From Synergistaceae bacterium (GTDB lineage Bacteria > Synergistota > Synergistia > Synergistales > Synergistaceae), in contig JAISYM010000098.1 of NCBI GenBank assembly GCA_031269875.1, positions 1 to 35,761 on the forward strand: DNA of 35,761 nucleotides. Reading direction: 5' to 3'. Position 1 is the first letter of the stretch. Each line of letters starts with the position of its first letter. Below, one piece after another: positions 17,091 through 24,894 of this stretch. The notes beneath the pieces were generated by a model. The model was not told where the DNA came from. It worked only from the letters and a program-made list of their open reading frames with translations, and did no database searches. The position numbers were made by a program, and so were the translations under genes.

Positions 17091-17375
17091 TTACTCCTCG
17101 TCCATTGATACGACAAGATGCCGCAGTATCTGCGAGCGCAGACTAAGAAGCCGGTCGAGCTCTTGAATCTGATCGGCTGGGGCTTTCATCGTTATCATAG
17201 AATAGAAACCTTCCATCTGCTTCTTGATAGGATACGCGAAACGCTTCTTACCCCAGAAATCGATCTTCTCAACCTCCGCCCCTAGTCCGCGCGCGACCTC
17301 TGCTATTTCCTCCGTCGCCACTTTGTGGTCCTCGAGTTCGGAAACGAGGATTACTGTCAATTCGTAAAGCCGCAC
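17091..17375 (-). CDS. rpsF: 30S ribosomal protein S6
   Basis: A 94-residue S6 that heterodimerises with S18 on the 30S platform. The sequence RLYELTVILVSELEDHKV ... KIDFWGKKRFAYPIKKQMEGFYSMITMKA is typical. The GTG at 17375 is preferred over longer in-frame starts because it precedes RLYELT, matches the family length, and has a strong GGAGGTGA site five bases upstream. It is the first gene of rpsF-ssb-rpsR and has its own promoter and a structured leader. Confidence 0.96.
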   Translation of the reverse strand: MRLYELTVILVSELEDHKVATEEIAEVARGLGAEVEKIDFWGKKRFAYPIKKQMEGFYSMITMKAPADQIQELDRLLSLRSQILRHLVVSMDEE

Positions 17376-17462
17376 GTCTGTCACCTCCTCCCTCTGGTCT
17401 GATGAGCCGTAAACCGGCTCTATTGGCCTCCCCTGATCTGCGGGGAGGCAGGGATATAACAG
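17376..17462 (-). promoter_or_regulatory. Structured 5' leader of rpsF (candidate S6:S18 autoregulatory element)
   Basis: The predicted leader of about 87 nt folds into two hairpins. One has an eight-pair stem, GCCTCCCC pairing with GGGGAGGC (42-49 against 26-33 of 17400+). The other, GAGCCG-GTTTA-CGGCTC at 17404-17420, lies just before the ribosome binding site. Many bacteria control rpsF through a leader RNA bound by the S6:S18 complex, usually with a CCG-containing element. Position fits, and the second hairpin contains CCG, but I could not check the full consensus, so the assignment is tentative. Confidence 0.45.
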
Positions 17463-17468
17463 CAAAAT

Positions 17469-17497
17469 ATTATATCGCGAAGCTCGGCAATGCGCAA
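17469..17497 (-). promoter_or_regulatory. Promoter of rpsF-ssb-rpsR
   Basis: On the minus strand a -10 hexamer TATAAT (17469-17474, perfect) follows a -35-like TTGCGC (17492-17497) with exactly 17 bases between. The start of transcription would be near 17462, giving a leader of about 87 nt. The -35 is weak (three of six). Confidence 0.65.
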
Positions 17498-17581
17498 GGC
17501 TTGAAAAAATCGCGCGTGTTGTTCGTCTGTGAAAATCCTTTCGAACTTTTACGGCTGTGTTTATGCGCCGCGGACGTACCA

Positions 17582-18319
17582 TCAACACCCGATTGCCGGC
17601 GCCGCGGACATCGGGGCGTAGAACACCGTGAAGCCGGTCGGCATTCGCTTCAGCTTGTAGCCGACCATCCCCTCGAGAAGAACCTGCTGCTGCTTTTTAA
17701 CGTCCCGGATAGGTATTGCCCGGTGCGCGTTTGTCCATATCGACTCCTTGGCACGGAGGCGCTTCAGCATGGTGTAGCGAAGGTATCCGCCGTATTGGAG
17801 GTCGAGGCCAACTATGTGAAAGTTACAGAGAAGTATGTTCTTGAAGCTGAATATGTTCATCGGCGCGACTGTCGTGGCGATTACGCCGAATCTTTCGGCG
17901 ATGATACTCTCGATCTCGTAGCTCGACAGAAACTGAATGTTATTTCCCCTGTACTCCTTATCGACGACGCAGTGATCCGTGACGGCCGTATTCATCCCGG
18001 GATCCGGCGGAAGGCCCATCTTCACGAGGGAATCGTTCACCCAATCTCCGTCAGTCTGAACAGACCTCATGGAGATCAGCCTGTCCTCGTGCCATACGCC
18101 CACCGAAACGCCCTTGTCGCTCAGAAGCATCTCTATCTCTTCGGGGCTGCTTGGAATGAATATTTCGGGACCCAGCCCCTGTGATATCTTTTTATGAAGC
18201 CTTTGGGCTTCGTCAAAATCCGAAATGGACATCTGCCTGAGCGTGCATGGAATTACCTGTGTCCGACCGTTGTGAGTGTGGCGGTAAATGTAGATCGGTT
18301 TTTTGACGTCGTTCCTCAT
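17582..18319 (-). CDS. GNAT-family N-acetyltransferase-like protein
   Basis: A 245-residue protein with a GNAT-like core: a beta strand with TDHCVVDKEYRGNNIQFLSSYEIESII (about 130-157) resembles motif A, where acetyl-CoA binds, and FGVIATTVAPMNIFSFKNILLCNFHIVGL resembles motif B. The pyrophosphate loop is diverged (YRGNNIQ rather than the usual Q/RxxGxG/A), so acetyl-CoA use is not assured. The substrate is unknown. The ATG overlaps the recN stop by four bases, so it is co-translated with the DNA-repair gene. It is the last gene of the xseB-to-recN cluster. Confidence 0.65.
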   Translation of the reverse strand: MRNDVKKPIYIYRHTHNGRTQVIPCTLRQMSISDFDEAQRLHKKISQGLGPEIFIPSSPEEIEMLLSDKGVSVGVWHEDRLISMRSVQTDGDWVNDSLVKMGLPPDPGMNTAVTDHCVVDKEYRGNNIQFLSSYEIESIIAERFGVIATTVAPMNIFSFKNILLCNFHIVGLDLQYGGYLRYTMLKRLRAKESIWTNAHRAIPIRDVKKQQQVLLEGMVGYKLKRMPTGFTVFYAPMSAAPAIGC

Positions 18320-20004
18320 GTCTGCCCCTCCGTTCTTTGGGATCCGTCTTTTTGCTGGGCTTGCCGGTCTTCAGGGCCGTTCAGCCCCAGGAGCGCCCTC
18401 GCGTGTTCCATCGCCTCGGCTGATTCTGAACCGGCAAGCATTCTGGCAATCTCTCTCGCCCTCTCTTCCCCGGAAATTTCAAAGACCTCAGTTTCGTCGC
18501 CGGTCCTCCTGACGACGAAGTGCTGCGACGCCATCGCCGCGATTGCGGCCTCATGCGTTATAAGTATGATCCTGTTGTTCCTGGACAGTTCCCTTAACTT
18601 TTCCCCGGCAAGAAGGGCCGTCCGTCCGCCAAGACCCGCCTCGACCTCGTCGAAGACGAGAACCCCCGGCCCGCGTCCGCTTTTGTCCGTTTCGCCCAGC
18701 GACGCCTGTATAGCGATCAGTATGCGGCTCAGCTCTCCGCCTGAGGCGACTTTGCTGACCGGGCCGGCGGCGGAGTCGTTCTGCGCGAGCATGAAAACGG
18801 CGCTCTCCGCGCCGGAAACGCGCACCCTGTCGTGATGGACTATCTCCGCCCTGAAACGCGCGCCATCCATCGCCAAATCCGCCAGATGTCCGTTGACTCT
18901 GGCCCCAAAGTCCAAGGCCGCGCGCTCGCGTAAAACCCGCAGCCTGCGCGCCAGCATCCCCGCCTCGGCTCTCATCCGGGCGGCCTCGGCCTGATTTTTT
19001 TCAAGGGACAAGCGGCTCGAGCCAAGCCACTTCATCTTTTCCTCCACGTCGTCTATATACGCCAAAAGCTCATCCGACGAGCGAATTCCCGTTTCCCTCT
19101 TTACCTTGCGAAGCGAGCCCACTTTCGCCTCTACCCTGTCGAGGCCGGCTTCGAGCTCCTCCCGCGAGATCAAGCCAAGCTCCGACTGCGCCAAGGCGAA
19201 TAGTTCCTGCAAGTTCGAGAGAGCCAGTTCCCCGAGCTCTGTCCAGTGTGCCAGCGACGTTTCCGGCGCTATGCCGTAAATATTCCTCAGCAGGGAGGAC
19301 ATCTGGTCGGCAAAGCCCTCTCCGCCCTCGCCTCCGGTCATCCTTTCCAGAATTTCACCGTATCTGTCCGCCTCTTCGAGGCGCTTTTCGAGCGATTTCA
19401 GCTCCGCCTCCCACTCAGCCTCACAACCGTTGTAAAGCGATAGAGACTTTATGACCCGCACCCTCTCCGGGGCACGTTCCATCTCCGCCTCCAGAACGCG
19501 CCTCCGCTTTTTAATCTCCAGGATATTCTTCTCGGCGGACAGCATCCGCGGGAAGAGTTCCGCAAGGCGCTCCCTTGTTTCCGCCAGCTCCGCCCCCCCG
19601 CAGGAGTCGACGAGCGCGAGCTGACGGGACGGATCGAGCAGGTTGAGCTGCGCGAACTGGCTCTGTATCTCTATCAGCCTCAGAGACTCCGCAAAGAGCT
19701 GCGACACCGTCGCAAGTTCTCCGTGTATAAGGCACTTCCCCTTGCCGAGACGCGACAGATAGCGTTTCGTAATCAGCTTCTCCCCGCCGCGTTCCTCGTT
19801 CCACACCGCCTCCACAGCGGCTTCGTCAAAACCGGCGTGTATGGCGGTCGTCTGCGCGCGCCTTCCCGATACAAATTCAAAAGCTCTGACGAGGCTGCTC
19901 TTGCCGGCGCCGCTCTCTCCGGTTATGACGATGAAGTCCCCCCGAAACGAGAGCGCGGCGGACCTGACGCCTCCGACGCCGCGTACATAGAGCTCCTCTA
20001 TCAT
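18316..20004 (-). CDS. recN: DNA repair protein RecN
   Basis: A 562-residue SMC-like ATPase acting in double-strand break repair. The N-terminal Walker A is GESGAGKS at 29-36 (the usual form is GETGAGKS). A long coiled-coil region with Glu/Arg/Leu heptads occupies about 155-360. The C-terminal half carries the ABC signature SGGELSRILIAIQ and the Walker B VLVFDEVEAGLGG. Length is normal. It overlaps nadK by four bases upstream and the GNAT gene by four bases downstream, forming a tight translational chain. The nadK-recN pairing is common. Confidence 0.95.
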   Translation of the reverse strand: MIEELYVRGVGGVRSAALSFRGDFIVITGESGAGKSSLVRAFEFVSGRRAQTTAIHAGFDEAAVEAVWNEERGGEKLITKRYLSRLGKGKCLIHGELATVSQLFAESLRLIEIQSQFAQLNLLDPSRQLALVDSCGGAELAETRERLAELFPRMLSAEKNILEIKKRRRVLEAEMERAPERVRVIKSLSLYNGCEAEWEAELKSLEKRLEEADRYGEILERMTGGEGGEGFADQMSSLLRNIYGIAPETSLAHWTELGELALSNLQELFALAQSELGLISREELEAGLDRVEAKVGSLRKVKRETGIRSSDELLAYIDDVEEKMKWLGSSRLSLEKNQAEAARMRAEAGMLARRLRVLRERAALDFGARVNGHLADLAMDGARFRAEIVHHDRVRVSGAESAVFMLAQNDSAAGPVSKVASGGELSRILIAIQASLGETDKSGRGPGVLVFDEVEAGLGGRTALLAGEKLRELSRNNRIILITHEAAIAAMASQHFVVRRTGDETEVFEISGEERAREIARMLAGSESAEAMEHARALLGLNGPEDRQAQQKDGSQRTEGQT

Positions 20005-20912
20005 CGCGTCTCACCGGCGGCATCGTCATCGGCCTCGCCCTCTTTACAGAGGGAGTTGTCATCAGCCCTCCAGTGCAATTTTCTGGTGAGTGTTTCAAAA
20101 TATGACGCGTTATCGAGGGCGATAATATCTATTCCTTTTTCGTCCGTGGAGAGCTTGACCAAATCACCCCTCTTTACGTCGATATTCAAAATGCCGTCGC
20201 CGGAGAGCGTCATTCGCTCGCTGTCACCTTCGAGACTGATCTCCACCGTCTCGTCGCTTCCCAGAATAAAGGGCCGGTGGTAAAGCGAGTGAGGGCACAC
20301 AGGAGTCAGTATCACGCATTTAACGTCTGGATGCACCAGAGGGCCGCCAGCTGACAGGGAGTAAGCGGTAGAACCCGTCGGCGTCGATACAATTATGCCG
20401 TCGGCGAGGAACCTGTAGAGCACCTCTCGCCTGACCGTTACCAGAATGCCTATCGGACGAGAGACCGGCCCCTTTGAGAGCGTGAACTCGTTCAAAGCGT
20501 AAAACGCCTCGGTAGAACCATCCCCGGCTCTCGATAACTCGCATCTGAGCTGGGTTCTGGCGTATAGGCGGTAACGGCCGGACAGTATCCGCTTCACGTC
20601 AGAGACGGCATCGTCGTAATTTCCCGAAGCCAAGAAACCGAGCCTTCCGGCGTTCACACCGTAAAGCGGCACGCCATATTCGCGGACGGCGCCCGCTGTC
20701 CTCATAAACGTGCCGTCCCCGCCGATCGACACGGCGAACTCCATCGCGCGAAAATCATCCCGTTTCTTTCCCGCCTCGTCCGCGTCGCCCGGCTCGCAGA
20801 TGAAAAACCGCACGTTCCGCGCGCCGTAGTCCGCCGATTTGATCCGTTCGGCTATCATTGCGGAACTGTCCCTGTCGCGTTTAAAAAAAAGACCGACAAC
20901 TCTCTCTGCCAT
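20001..20912 (-). CDS. nadK: NAD kinase
   Basis: A 303-residue ATP/polyphosphate-dependent NAD kinase making NADP. Diagnostic motifs: GGDG at 64-67 (SIGGDGTFMRTA), NAGRLGFLA at 87-95, and the STPTGSTAYSLSAGGPLVHP block. ATG at 20912 is chosen over a GTG three codons upstream because AAGGTG lies six bases before it. Upstream is a gap of 157 bp from tlyA; downstream it overlaps recN by four bases. Confidence 0.95.
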   Translation of the reverse strand: MAERVVGLFFKRDRDSSAMIAERIKSADYGARNVRFFICEPGDADEAGKKRDDFRAMEFAVSIGGDGTFMRTAGAVREYGVPLYGVNAGRLGFLASGNYDDAVSDVKRILSGRYRLYARTQLRCELSRAGDGSTEAFYALNEFTLSKGPVSRPIGILVTVRREVLYRFLADGIIVSTPTGSTAYSLSAGGPLVHPDVKCVILTPVCPHSLYHRPFILGSDETVEISLEGDSERMTLSGDGILNIDVKRGDLVKLSTDEKGIDIIALDNASYFETLTRKLHWRADDNSLCKEGEADDDAAGETR

Positions 20913-21020
20913 TATGATCACCTTTATGAAAAGGATTATTTGCGGGTAGTTTCGAGAAGGCTGATTTATTGTTAGATGCCTAAACGGTGCGAAGATTTAA
21001 ACCCTTGCGGCGTCCTGTTT

Positions 21021-21045
21021 CCCAAACGGCAAAATGTCGTTCGGG
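21021..21045 (-). other. Short hairpin in the tlyA-nadK gap
   Basis: CCCGAACG and CGTTTGGG (minus strand) can form an eight-pair stem with one G-U pair and a nine-base loop. It lies about 25 bases downstream of the tlyA stop. No T-run follows, so it is not a typical terminator. It may be an RNA processing or stability structure. Nothing else was recognised in this 157-bp gap. Confidence 0.3.
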
Positions 21046-21069
21046 CGAATCAATCAGCGTTCCTTTTAT

Positions 21070-21885
21070 TTATGAAGTTTTCTCGTGAGCCTCGCGCACC
21101 AGCCGCGCCAGAAAGTCGGCTGACCCGATATCGAACCCGTTCTCCCTGTCATCGCCGGCGCCCAATAAAAATATGAACTCGATATTGCCCTCCGGGCCCC
21201 GGATCGGGGAATACGTCGCGCCCAAGAGCGACAAGCCGAGGCTCTCGCGGGAAAAGAGCGCTATGCCGCTCAGCGCTTGGAGGTGCAACGCGGGGTCCCT
21301 GACCACTCCCCTGCCCGCCTTCCGTCTGCCAACCTCGAACTGCGGCTTCACGAGGGCGATTATCCTGCCCTCCGGAACAAGCAATCCTTTCAGGTTCGGC
21401 AAGAGCAGACGGAGCGAAATGAAGGAGGCGTCGACAGTAATGAGATCGGCGTCCCAGCCGATATCGTCCCTTGTCAGAAAGCGCGCGTTCGTACGTTCGA
21501 GCAGACAAACCCTCGGGTTGCTCCGCAATATCCACGCAAACTGCCCGTATCCGACATCTACGGCCGCGACCCTAGCGGCGCCCCTCGAAAGCAGTACCTG
21601 TGTAAATCCCCCGGTTGACGCGCCTATATCGACACAATTTTTACCCGCTGGGTCGACACACAGCTCGTCCAATCCCTTGATCAATTTACGAGCGCCCCGG
21701 CTGACCCACTCCGTCGCGCCGCCTGCTTGCGTCACCTTCACTGAAACGTCCTCGGGAAACGCCCCCGCGGCCTTGTCCCTGACGATGCCGCCAACCTCGA
21801 CTATTCCGCTCTCGATCATCTCCCTGGCGGCTTCCCTCGACTTCGCGAGTCCCCTCTCGACGAGAAGTTTATCGAGGCGTTTCAC
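21070..21885 (-). CDS. tlyA: TlyA-family rRNA 2'-O-methyltransferase / hemolysin-like protein
   Basis: A 271-residue protein with an N-terminal S4 RNA-binding domain (about 1-60, KRLDKLLVERGLAKSREAAREMIESG) and an FtsJ-type methyltransferase domain with the SAM-binding loop DIGASTGGFT at 86-95. TlyA in mycobacteria methylates 16S and 23S rRNA riboses, and the family is often mislabelled hemolysin. The GTG at 21885 is preferred because the S4 domain starts at KRLDKLL and the family length is about 270; no strong ribosome binding site precedes it. It starts 11 bases after the ispA stop. Confidence 0.92.
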   Translation of the reverse strand: MKRLDKLLVERGLAKSREAAREMIESGIVEVGGIVRDKAAGAFPEDVSVKVTQAGGATEWVSRGARKLIKGLDELCVDPAGKNCVDIGASTGGFTQVLLSRGAARVAAVDVGYGQFAWILRSNPRVCLLERTNARFLTRDDIGWDADLITVDASFISLRLLLPNLKGLLVPEGRIIALVKPQFEVGRRKAGRGVVRDPALHLQALSGIALFSRESLGLSLLGATYSPIRGPEGNIEFIFLLGAGDDRENGFDIGSADFLARLVREAHEKTS

Positions 21886-21896
21886 GCGCGGGCTTT

Positions 21897-22832
21897 TCAG
21901 GATTTTCTGTCCGCGAGGGACTTTGCCAAGTCTATGAGAAGGTCGCCCTCCGGAAATAGCTCCTCTATCGCTTTGCAAGCCTCTTCAGAATTAAGGGCGG
22001 CGAGGCTCTTAGCCCCGTCCAGGCCGTAGACGGACGCGAAAGTCATCTTGCCCTGCGCCTCGTCCTTGTGCGGCGTTTTCCCTAGTTCTGCCTTAGTCCG
22101 CGTGACGTCCAGGATGTCGTCGACAATCTGAAAGGCAAGCCCGAGATGAGTGCCGTAGTCGTAATAGCACCTGAGCGCGGTGTCAGATATATCGCCCAAT
22201 AAAGCCCCTGAGACGACAGAAGCCCTTATGAGAGCGCCGGTCTTCGCGTTCGCGACGCTGTAGACGAAGTCGTCCTCGTCGGTTCGGCTCGCCGAGTCAG
22301 TGTCGAGAACTTGTCCGCCGCACATGCCGGACGGCCCCGACGCCTCCGCCAAGATCGCCACAGCCTTCGAAACCTTTTCGTAGGAAATCCCGCCGCGCGG
22401 CAGGTGCGTAAGAGCGTAACCAAACGCCCATATCAGCATCGCGTCTCCGGCGATAAGCGCCAGCGCCTCGCCAAAAGCGCGGTGATTCGTAGGCTTGCCG
22501 CGCCTCAAATCGTCGTTGTCCATGCACGGGAGGTCGTCGTGAATCAGGGACGCGGTATGTATTAACTCTATGGCCACAGCCATTGGCAACGCCTTCTCGG
22601 GCCCGACCCCGCAACGCTCCGCCGCCGCCAGGCAGAGAATTGGACGAAGCCGCTTCCCCCCGGCCAGAAGCGAATACGCCATCGACTCCCTCAATCTCTC
22701 CGGGACACCGTCGCTTTTTGCGTCGAGGAGACGCGCGAGGTGATCCTCAAACAACTGAAAGTAATGCCCGCTCAAGATCGCGAGCGCGTCTTCACTCTCC
22801 GGCATCAGCGAGGTCACCAGCTTCCCTCTCAT
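21897..22832 (-). CDS. ispA: Short-chain polyprenyl diphosphate synthase (farnesyl/geranyl type)
   Basis: A 311-residue all-helical isoprenyl diphosphate synthase. The first Asp-rich motif is DDLPCMD at 99-105 and the second DDILD at 238-242; the GGKRLRP stretch at 58-64 binds isopentenyl diphosphate. The residues before the first motif (HTASLIHDD) fit farnesyl or geranylgeranyl synthases, and product length cannot be set by eye. The ATG at 22832 overlaps xseB by 41 bp; an alternative ATG at 22805 would reduce this to 14 bp. The xseB-ispA order is typical. Confidence 0.93.
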   Translation of the reverse strand: MRGKLVTSLMPESEDALAILSGHYFQLFEDHLARLLDAKSDGVPERLRESMAYSLLAGGKRLRPILCLAAAERCGVGPEKALPMAVAIELIHTASLIHDDLPCMDNDDLRRGKPTNHRAFGEALALIAGDAMLIWAFGYALTHLPRGGISYEKVSKAVAILAEASGPSGMCGGQVLDTDSASRTDEDDFVYSVANAKTGALIRASVVSGALLGDISDTALRCYYDYGTHLGLAFQIVDDILDVTRTKAELGKTPHKDEAQGKMTFASVYGLDGAKSLAALNSEEACKAIEELFPEGDLLIDLAKSLADRKS

Positions 22833-23001
22833 CGGTCAGCGCGGTCACCCTGCGCTTTGCGCCGTCCAAATACTCCCTGCAGGATCTTATCAGCTTCACA
22901 CCCTCCTCAAAGAGCGCGAGAGAGTCCTCCATATCAGGCGCTTCGGACTCGAACTCATCTATAATCGCCTGAAGTTTTTCCATATCTCCGCTGAAGCTCA
23001 T
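22792..23001 (-). CDS. xseB: Exodeoxyribonuclease VII small subunit
   Basis: A 69-residue XseB that regulates XseA oligomerisation. The conserved helical core is MEKLQAIIDEFESEAPDMEDSLALFEEGVKLIRSCREYLDGAKRRV. The ATG at 23001 is chosen because GAGGTGAG lies about eight bases upstream and the length matches the family; a 17-codon longer frame exists but would cover the promoter. The large subunit gene xseA is not in the window. It is the first gene of a run reaching the GNAT gene. Confidence 0.92.
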   Translation of the reverse strand: MSFSGDMEKLQAIIDEFESEAPDMEDSLALFEEGVKLIRSCREYLDGAKRRVTALTDEREAGDLADAGE

Positions 23002-23029
23002 TGCAAAGCTCACCTCACTAATCAGTACA

Positions 23030-23038
23030 AGTATAGCA
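23030..23038 (-). promoter_or_regulatory. Extended -10 promoter of the xseB cluster
   Basis: TGCTATACT on the minus strand is an extended -10 element about 29 bases before the xseB start. Transcription would begin near 23023, giving a short leader. A TTGAGC about 11 bases upstream is too close to serve as -35 for this -10, but extended -10 promoters tolerate a poor -35. Confidence 0.5.
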
Positions 23039-23052
23039 GAAACGGGGCTCAA

Positions 23053-23343
23053 CTTCTATCCACCGCGCCCTCTCATAAATGCGGCAGGTGGCTGGGGACG
23101 CCGAAATGATATAATGTTTATGAAATTACAAAAAGGAGGATTATGGTTTGCGACATGAGCCGGACGCAACGTTGAAATGCTGGTGATAGAATGAAAGCCG
23201 CGTTCCTCACTCACACCGGTCATGGACGCGAGCGGGCTTTTTGATGACCTTCTGTCCTCGGGCTGCCGCGACAATGTCTCGTTCATCTGGCAAACAGGGT
23301 GAGGTCTGCCGGACGGGACGCGGCGCCAGCTGTTGCGTTCGCT
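23053..23343 (+). other. Intergenic stretch with plus-strand promoter, strong RBS and only tiny open frames
   Basis: These 291 bp between xseB and the secreted-protein gene contain, on the plus strand, TGATATAAT (extended -10, 23107-23115) followed by AAAGGAGG and ATG at 23143. The frame after that ATG closes after ten codons. Three more short frames follow in other phases: ATG 23177 (five codons), ATG 23191 (17 codons, MKAAFLTHTG...) and ATG 23222 (26 codons, MDASGLFDDLLSSG...). A promoter and Shine-Dalgarno leading into broken frames suggests a decayed small gene or a small-peptide/leader locus. No homologue was recognised. Confidence 0.35.
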
Positions 23344-24177
23344 CTATCTTTTTACGAGCGAGTTCCACATTTGAAGGTATATGCCGTGAAGGTAGACGAA
23401 AAAATCCTGGTCGCCCGTCGGAGGTTCGATGTATATCTTTTGTGGGGCATTTTCCGCGGCTGCCATTATATCGCGCGGGGTCCACGCGTCGGTGACTACC
23501 CACCACCGCCGCTGGGAGGCTTCGCTTACGGCTAACGACAGCTCTCTCAGGCGCTCGCCCTTTGTCCACGCGGCCCAGAGATATTCGGGAGGGCGGACGG
23601 CGCCGGGAGCGGCCGCTCTCACCCACGGGCTTGCGGCCCCGGAAAGATCCAGGATATTCATGTCCTGTATCTGGCTCTTGCCGACCTCCAGGGTGCTCTC
23701 CACATGAGACTGAAACTCCGCCAGCCGGCGCTGGTAAAAAGCGTAATTTTCCGGCTTGAGACCGCTGATCACCATCAAAAGCCGCTGGCTCAAAAATGGA
23801 AGGGCGGAGGCGTCGAACTGAAGCGAATTCCTCTTCTCCGGAGGAAGCGGCAGATTTTCATATAAAAAGTACAGGCCTGCTCTGCCGGCCGAAAGTCCGT
23901 GCCTCTTGGCGTCAAGCGGGTCGAGCGCGATAACCGCCGCGTTATTTGGGACGCGATGGAGGTTTTTTAGCGTGCCGGTCCCGTTCCATGCGGTAAGCGG
24001 CTCTATTTTTATCGTGGAACCGACTATAAAACGCGCCATGCTCGTTATCCACGGAAGCGTAGCGTATACGGGCGTCTCGTTCGTCGGTTTTTGCGCGCAC
24101 ATCGAGACAGACGGCGCGGAAAAAATGGCCGTGATGGAAAAAAGAAACGCAAAGACAAACGAGACTAGGCGTCTCAA
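23344..24177 (-). CDS. Secreted protein resembling periplasmic metal-binding (ZnuA/TroA-like) receptors
   Basis: A 277-residue protein with an N-terminal signal peptide (about 1-28, ending SMCA-Q; a lipoprotein signal is possible but the lipobox is poor). The segment ATLPWITSMARFIVGSTIKIEPLTAWNGTGTLK resembles the opening of ZnuA-family receptors, and the helix PENYAFYQRRLAEFQSHVE resembles their backbone helix. The usual metal-binding histidines are not evident, and no ABC transporter is next to it. So function may have shifted, or the similarity is misleading. The start is TTG at 24177, overlapping the rnc stop by four bases. Confidence 0.5.
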   Translation of the reverse strand: MRRLVSFVFAFLFSITAIFSAPSVSMCAQKPTNETPVYATLPWITSMARFIVGSTIKIEPLTAWNGTGTLKNLHRVPNNAAVIALDPLDAKRHGLSAGRAGLYFLYENLPLPPEKRNSLQFDASALPFLSQRLLMVISGLKPENYAFYQRRLAEFQSHVESTLEVGKSQIQDMNILDLSGAASPWVRAAAPGAVRPPEYLWAAWTKGERLRELSLAVSEASQRRWWVVTDAWTPRDIMAAAENAPQKIYIEPPTGDQDFFVYLHGIYLQMWNSLVKR

Positions 24178-24887
24178 CCTTCGTCCTCTATCCCGCTGAG
24201 CGCTGACAAAGCGGACTCCGCCGCCGCAAAGCTGGCGGCCTTTATGGACGGTCCAACGCCCGACGCGAGAAACCTTCCGTCGGGAAGGTTTACCTCTACG
24301 TTAAATGAGACGGCATGGTCGGGACCGCTTCTGCCAACCACCCTATAGACAGGCGGAAGCTCCCATTTCGCTTGTACCCTCTCCTGAAGCCGCGACTTGG
24401 AATCGCGCCGCCTCTCCGGAATGGGTTCGCCCGACGCCGTCATCAATCCGAGTACCACTTCGCGCGCCGCCTCGTACCCGCCGTCGAGAAAGACAGCGCC
24501 GAGCGCGGCCTCCATAGCGTCCGCTAGGATCGACGGATTGCTCCTTCCTCCCTGACGATCGAGGCCCTTTCCGACCCGAAGCAGCGGTGGGATGCCCGCT
24601 TCAAGCGCCCACAAAGCCAACGGCGGCTCACTGACCACAGACGTCCTGGCCCTGGTCAGCTCCCCCTCGCTGTAGTCCGTGTGATTCTTGAAGAGAATTT
24701 CAGATACACAGAGCTCGAGCACGGCGTCTCCCAAATACTCCAGACGTTCGTTACAGGACGGAATACCTGTCTCGTTCGCGTACGAAGAATGTGTCAGCGC
24801 CTCCTCCAACAGTTCCGGGCGCTTGAACGAGTAACCCAGGCACTCCTCGAAAGCTCTCTTCCCTTGAGAGGCCGCGCTTCCGGTCAT
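24174..24887 (-). CDS. rnc: Ribonuclease III
   Basis: A 237-residue double-strand-specific endoribonuclease that matures rRNA. The RNase III signature NERLEYLGDAVLEL is at about 47-60 with catalytic-type Glu and Asp, and the second acidic pair lies in ILADAMEAALGAVFLDGG. A C-terminal dsRNA-binding domain occupies about 160-235 (SRLQERVQAKWELPPVYRVV...). It starts seven bases after the fabF stop; fabF-rnc adjacency is common in bacteria. Confidence 0.96.
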   Translation of the reverse strand: MTGSAASQGKRAFEECLGYSFKRPELLEEALTHSSYANETGIPSCNERLEYLGDAVLELCVSEILFKNHTDYSEGELTRARTSVVSEPPLALWALEAGIPPLLRVGKGLDRQGGRSNPSILADAMEAALGAVFLDGGYEAAREVVLGLMTASGEPIPERRRDSKSRLQERVQAKWELPPVYRVVGRSGPDHAVSFNVEVNLPDGRFLASGVGPSIKAASFAAAESALSALSGIEDEG

Positions 24888-24894
24888 AAACGGC

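Noticed and set aside
17475-17581. Terminator after the GNAT gene
   Set aside because: A T-rich stretch is present but no stem of useful length precedes it.
21897-21978. Longer tlyA open frame reaching back into ispA
   Set aside because: The extra 31 residues lie inside the ispA C-terminus and have no family similarity; the S4 domain starts at the GTG.
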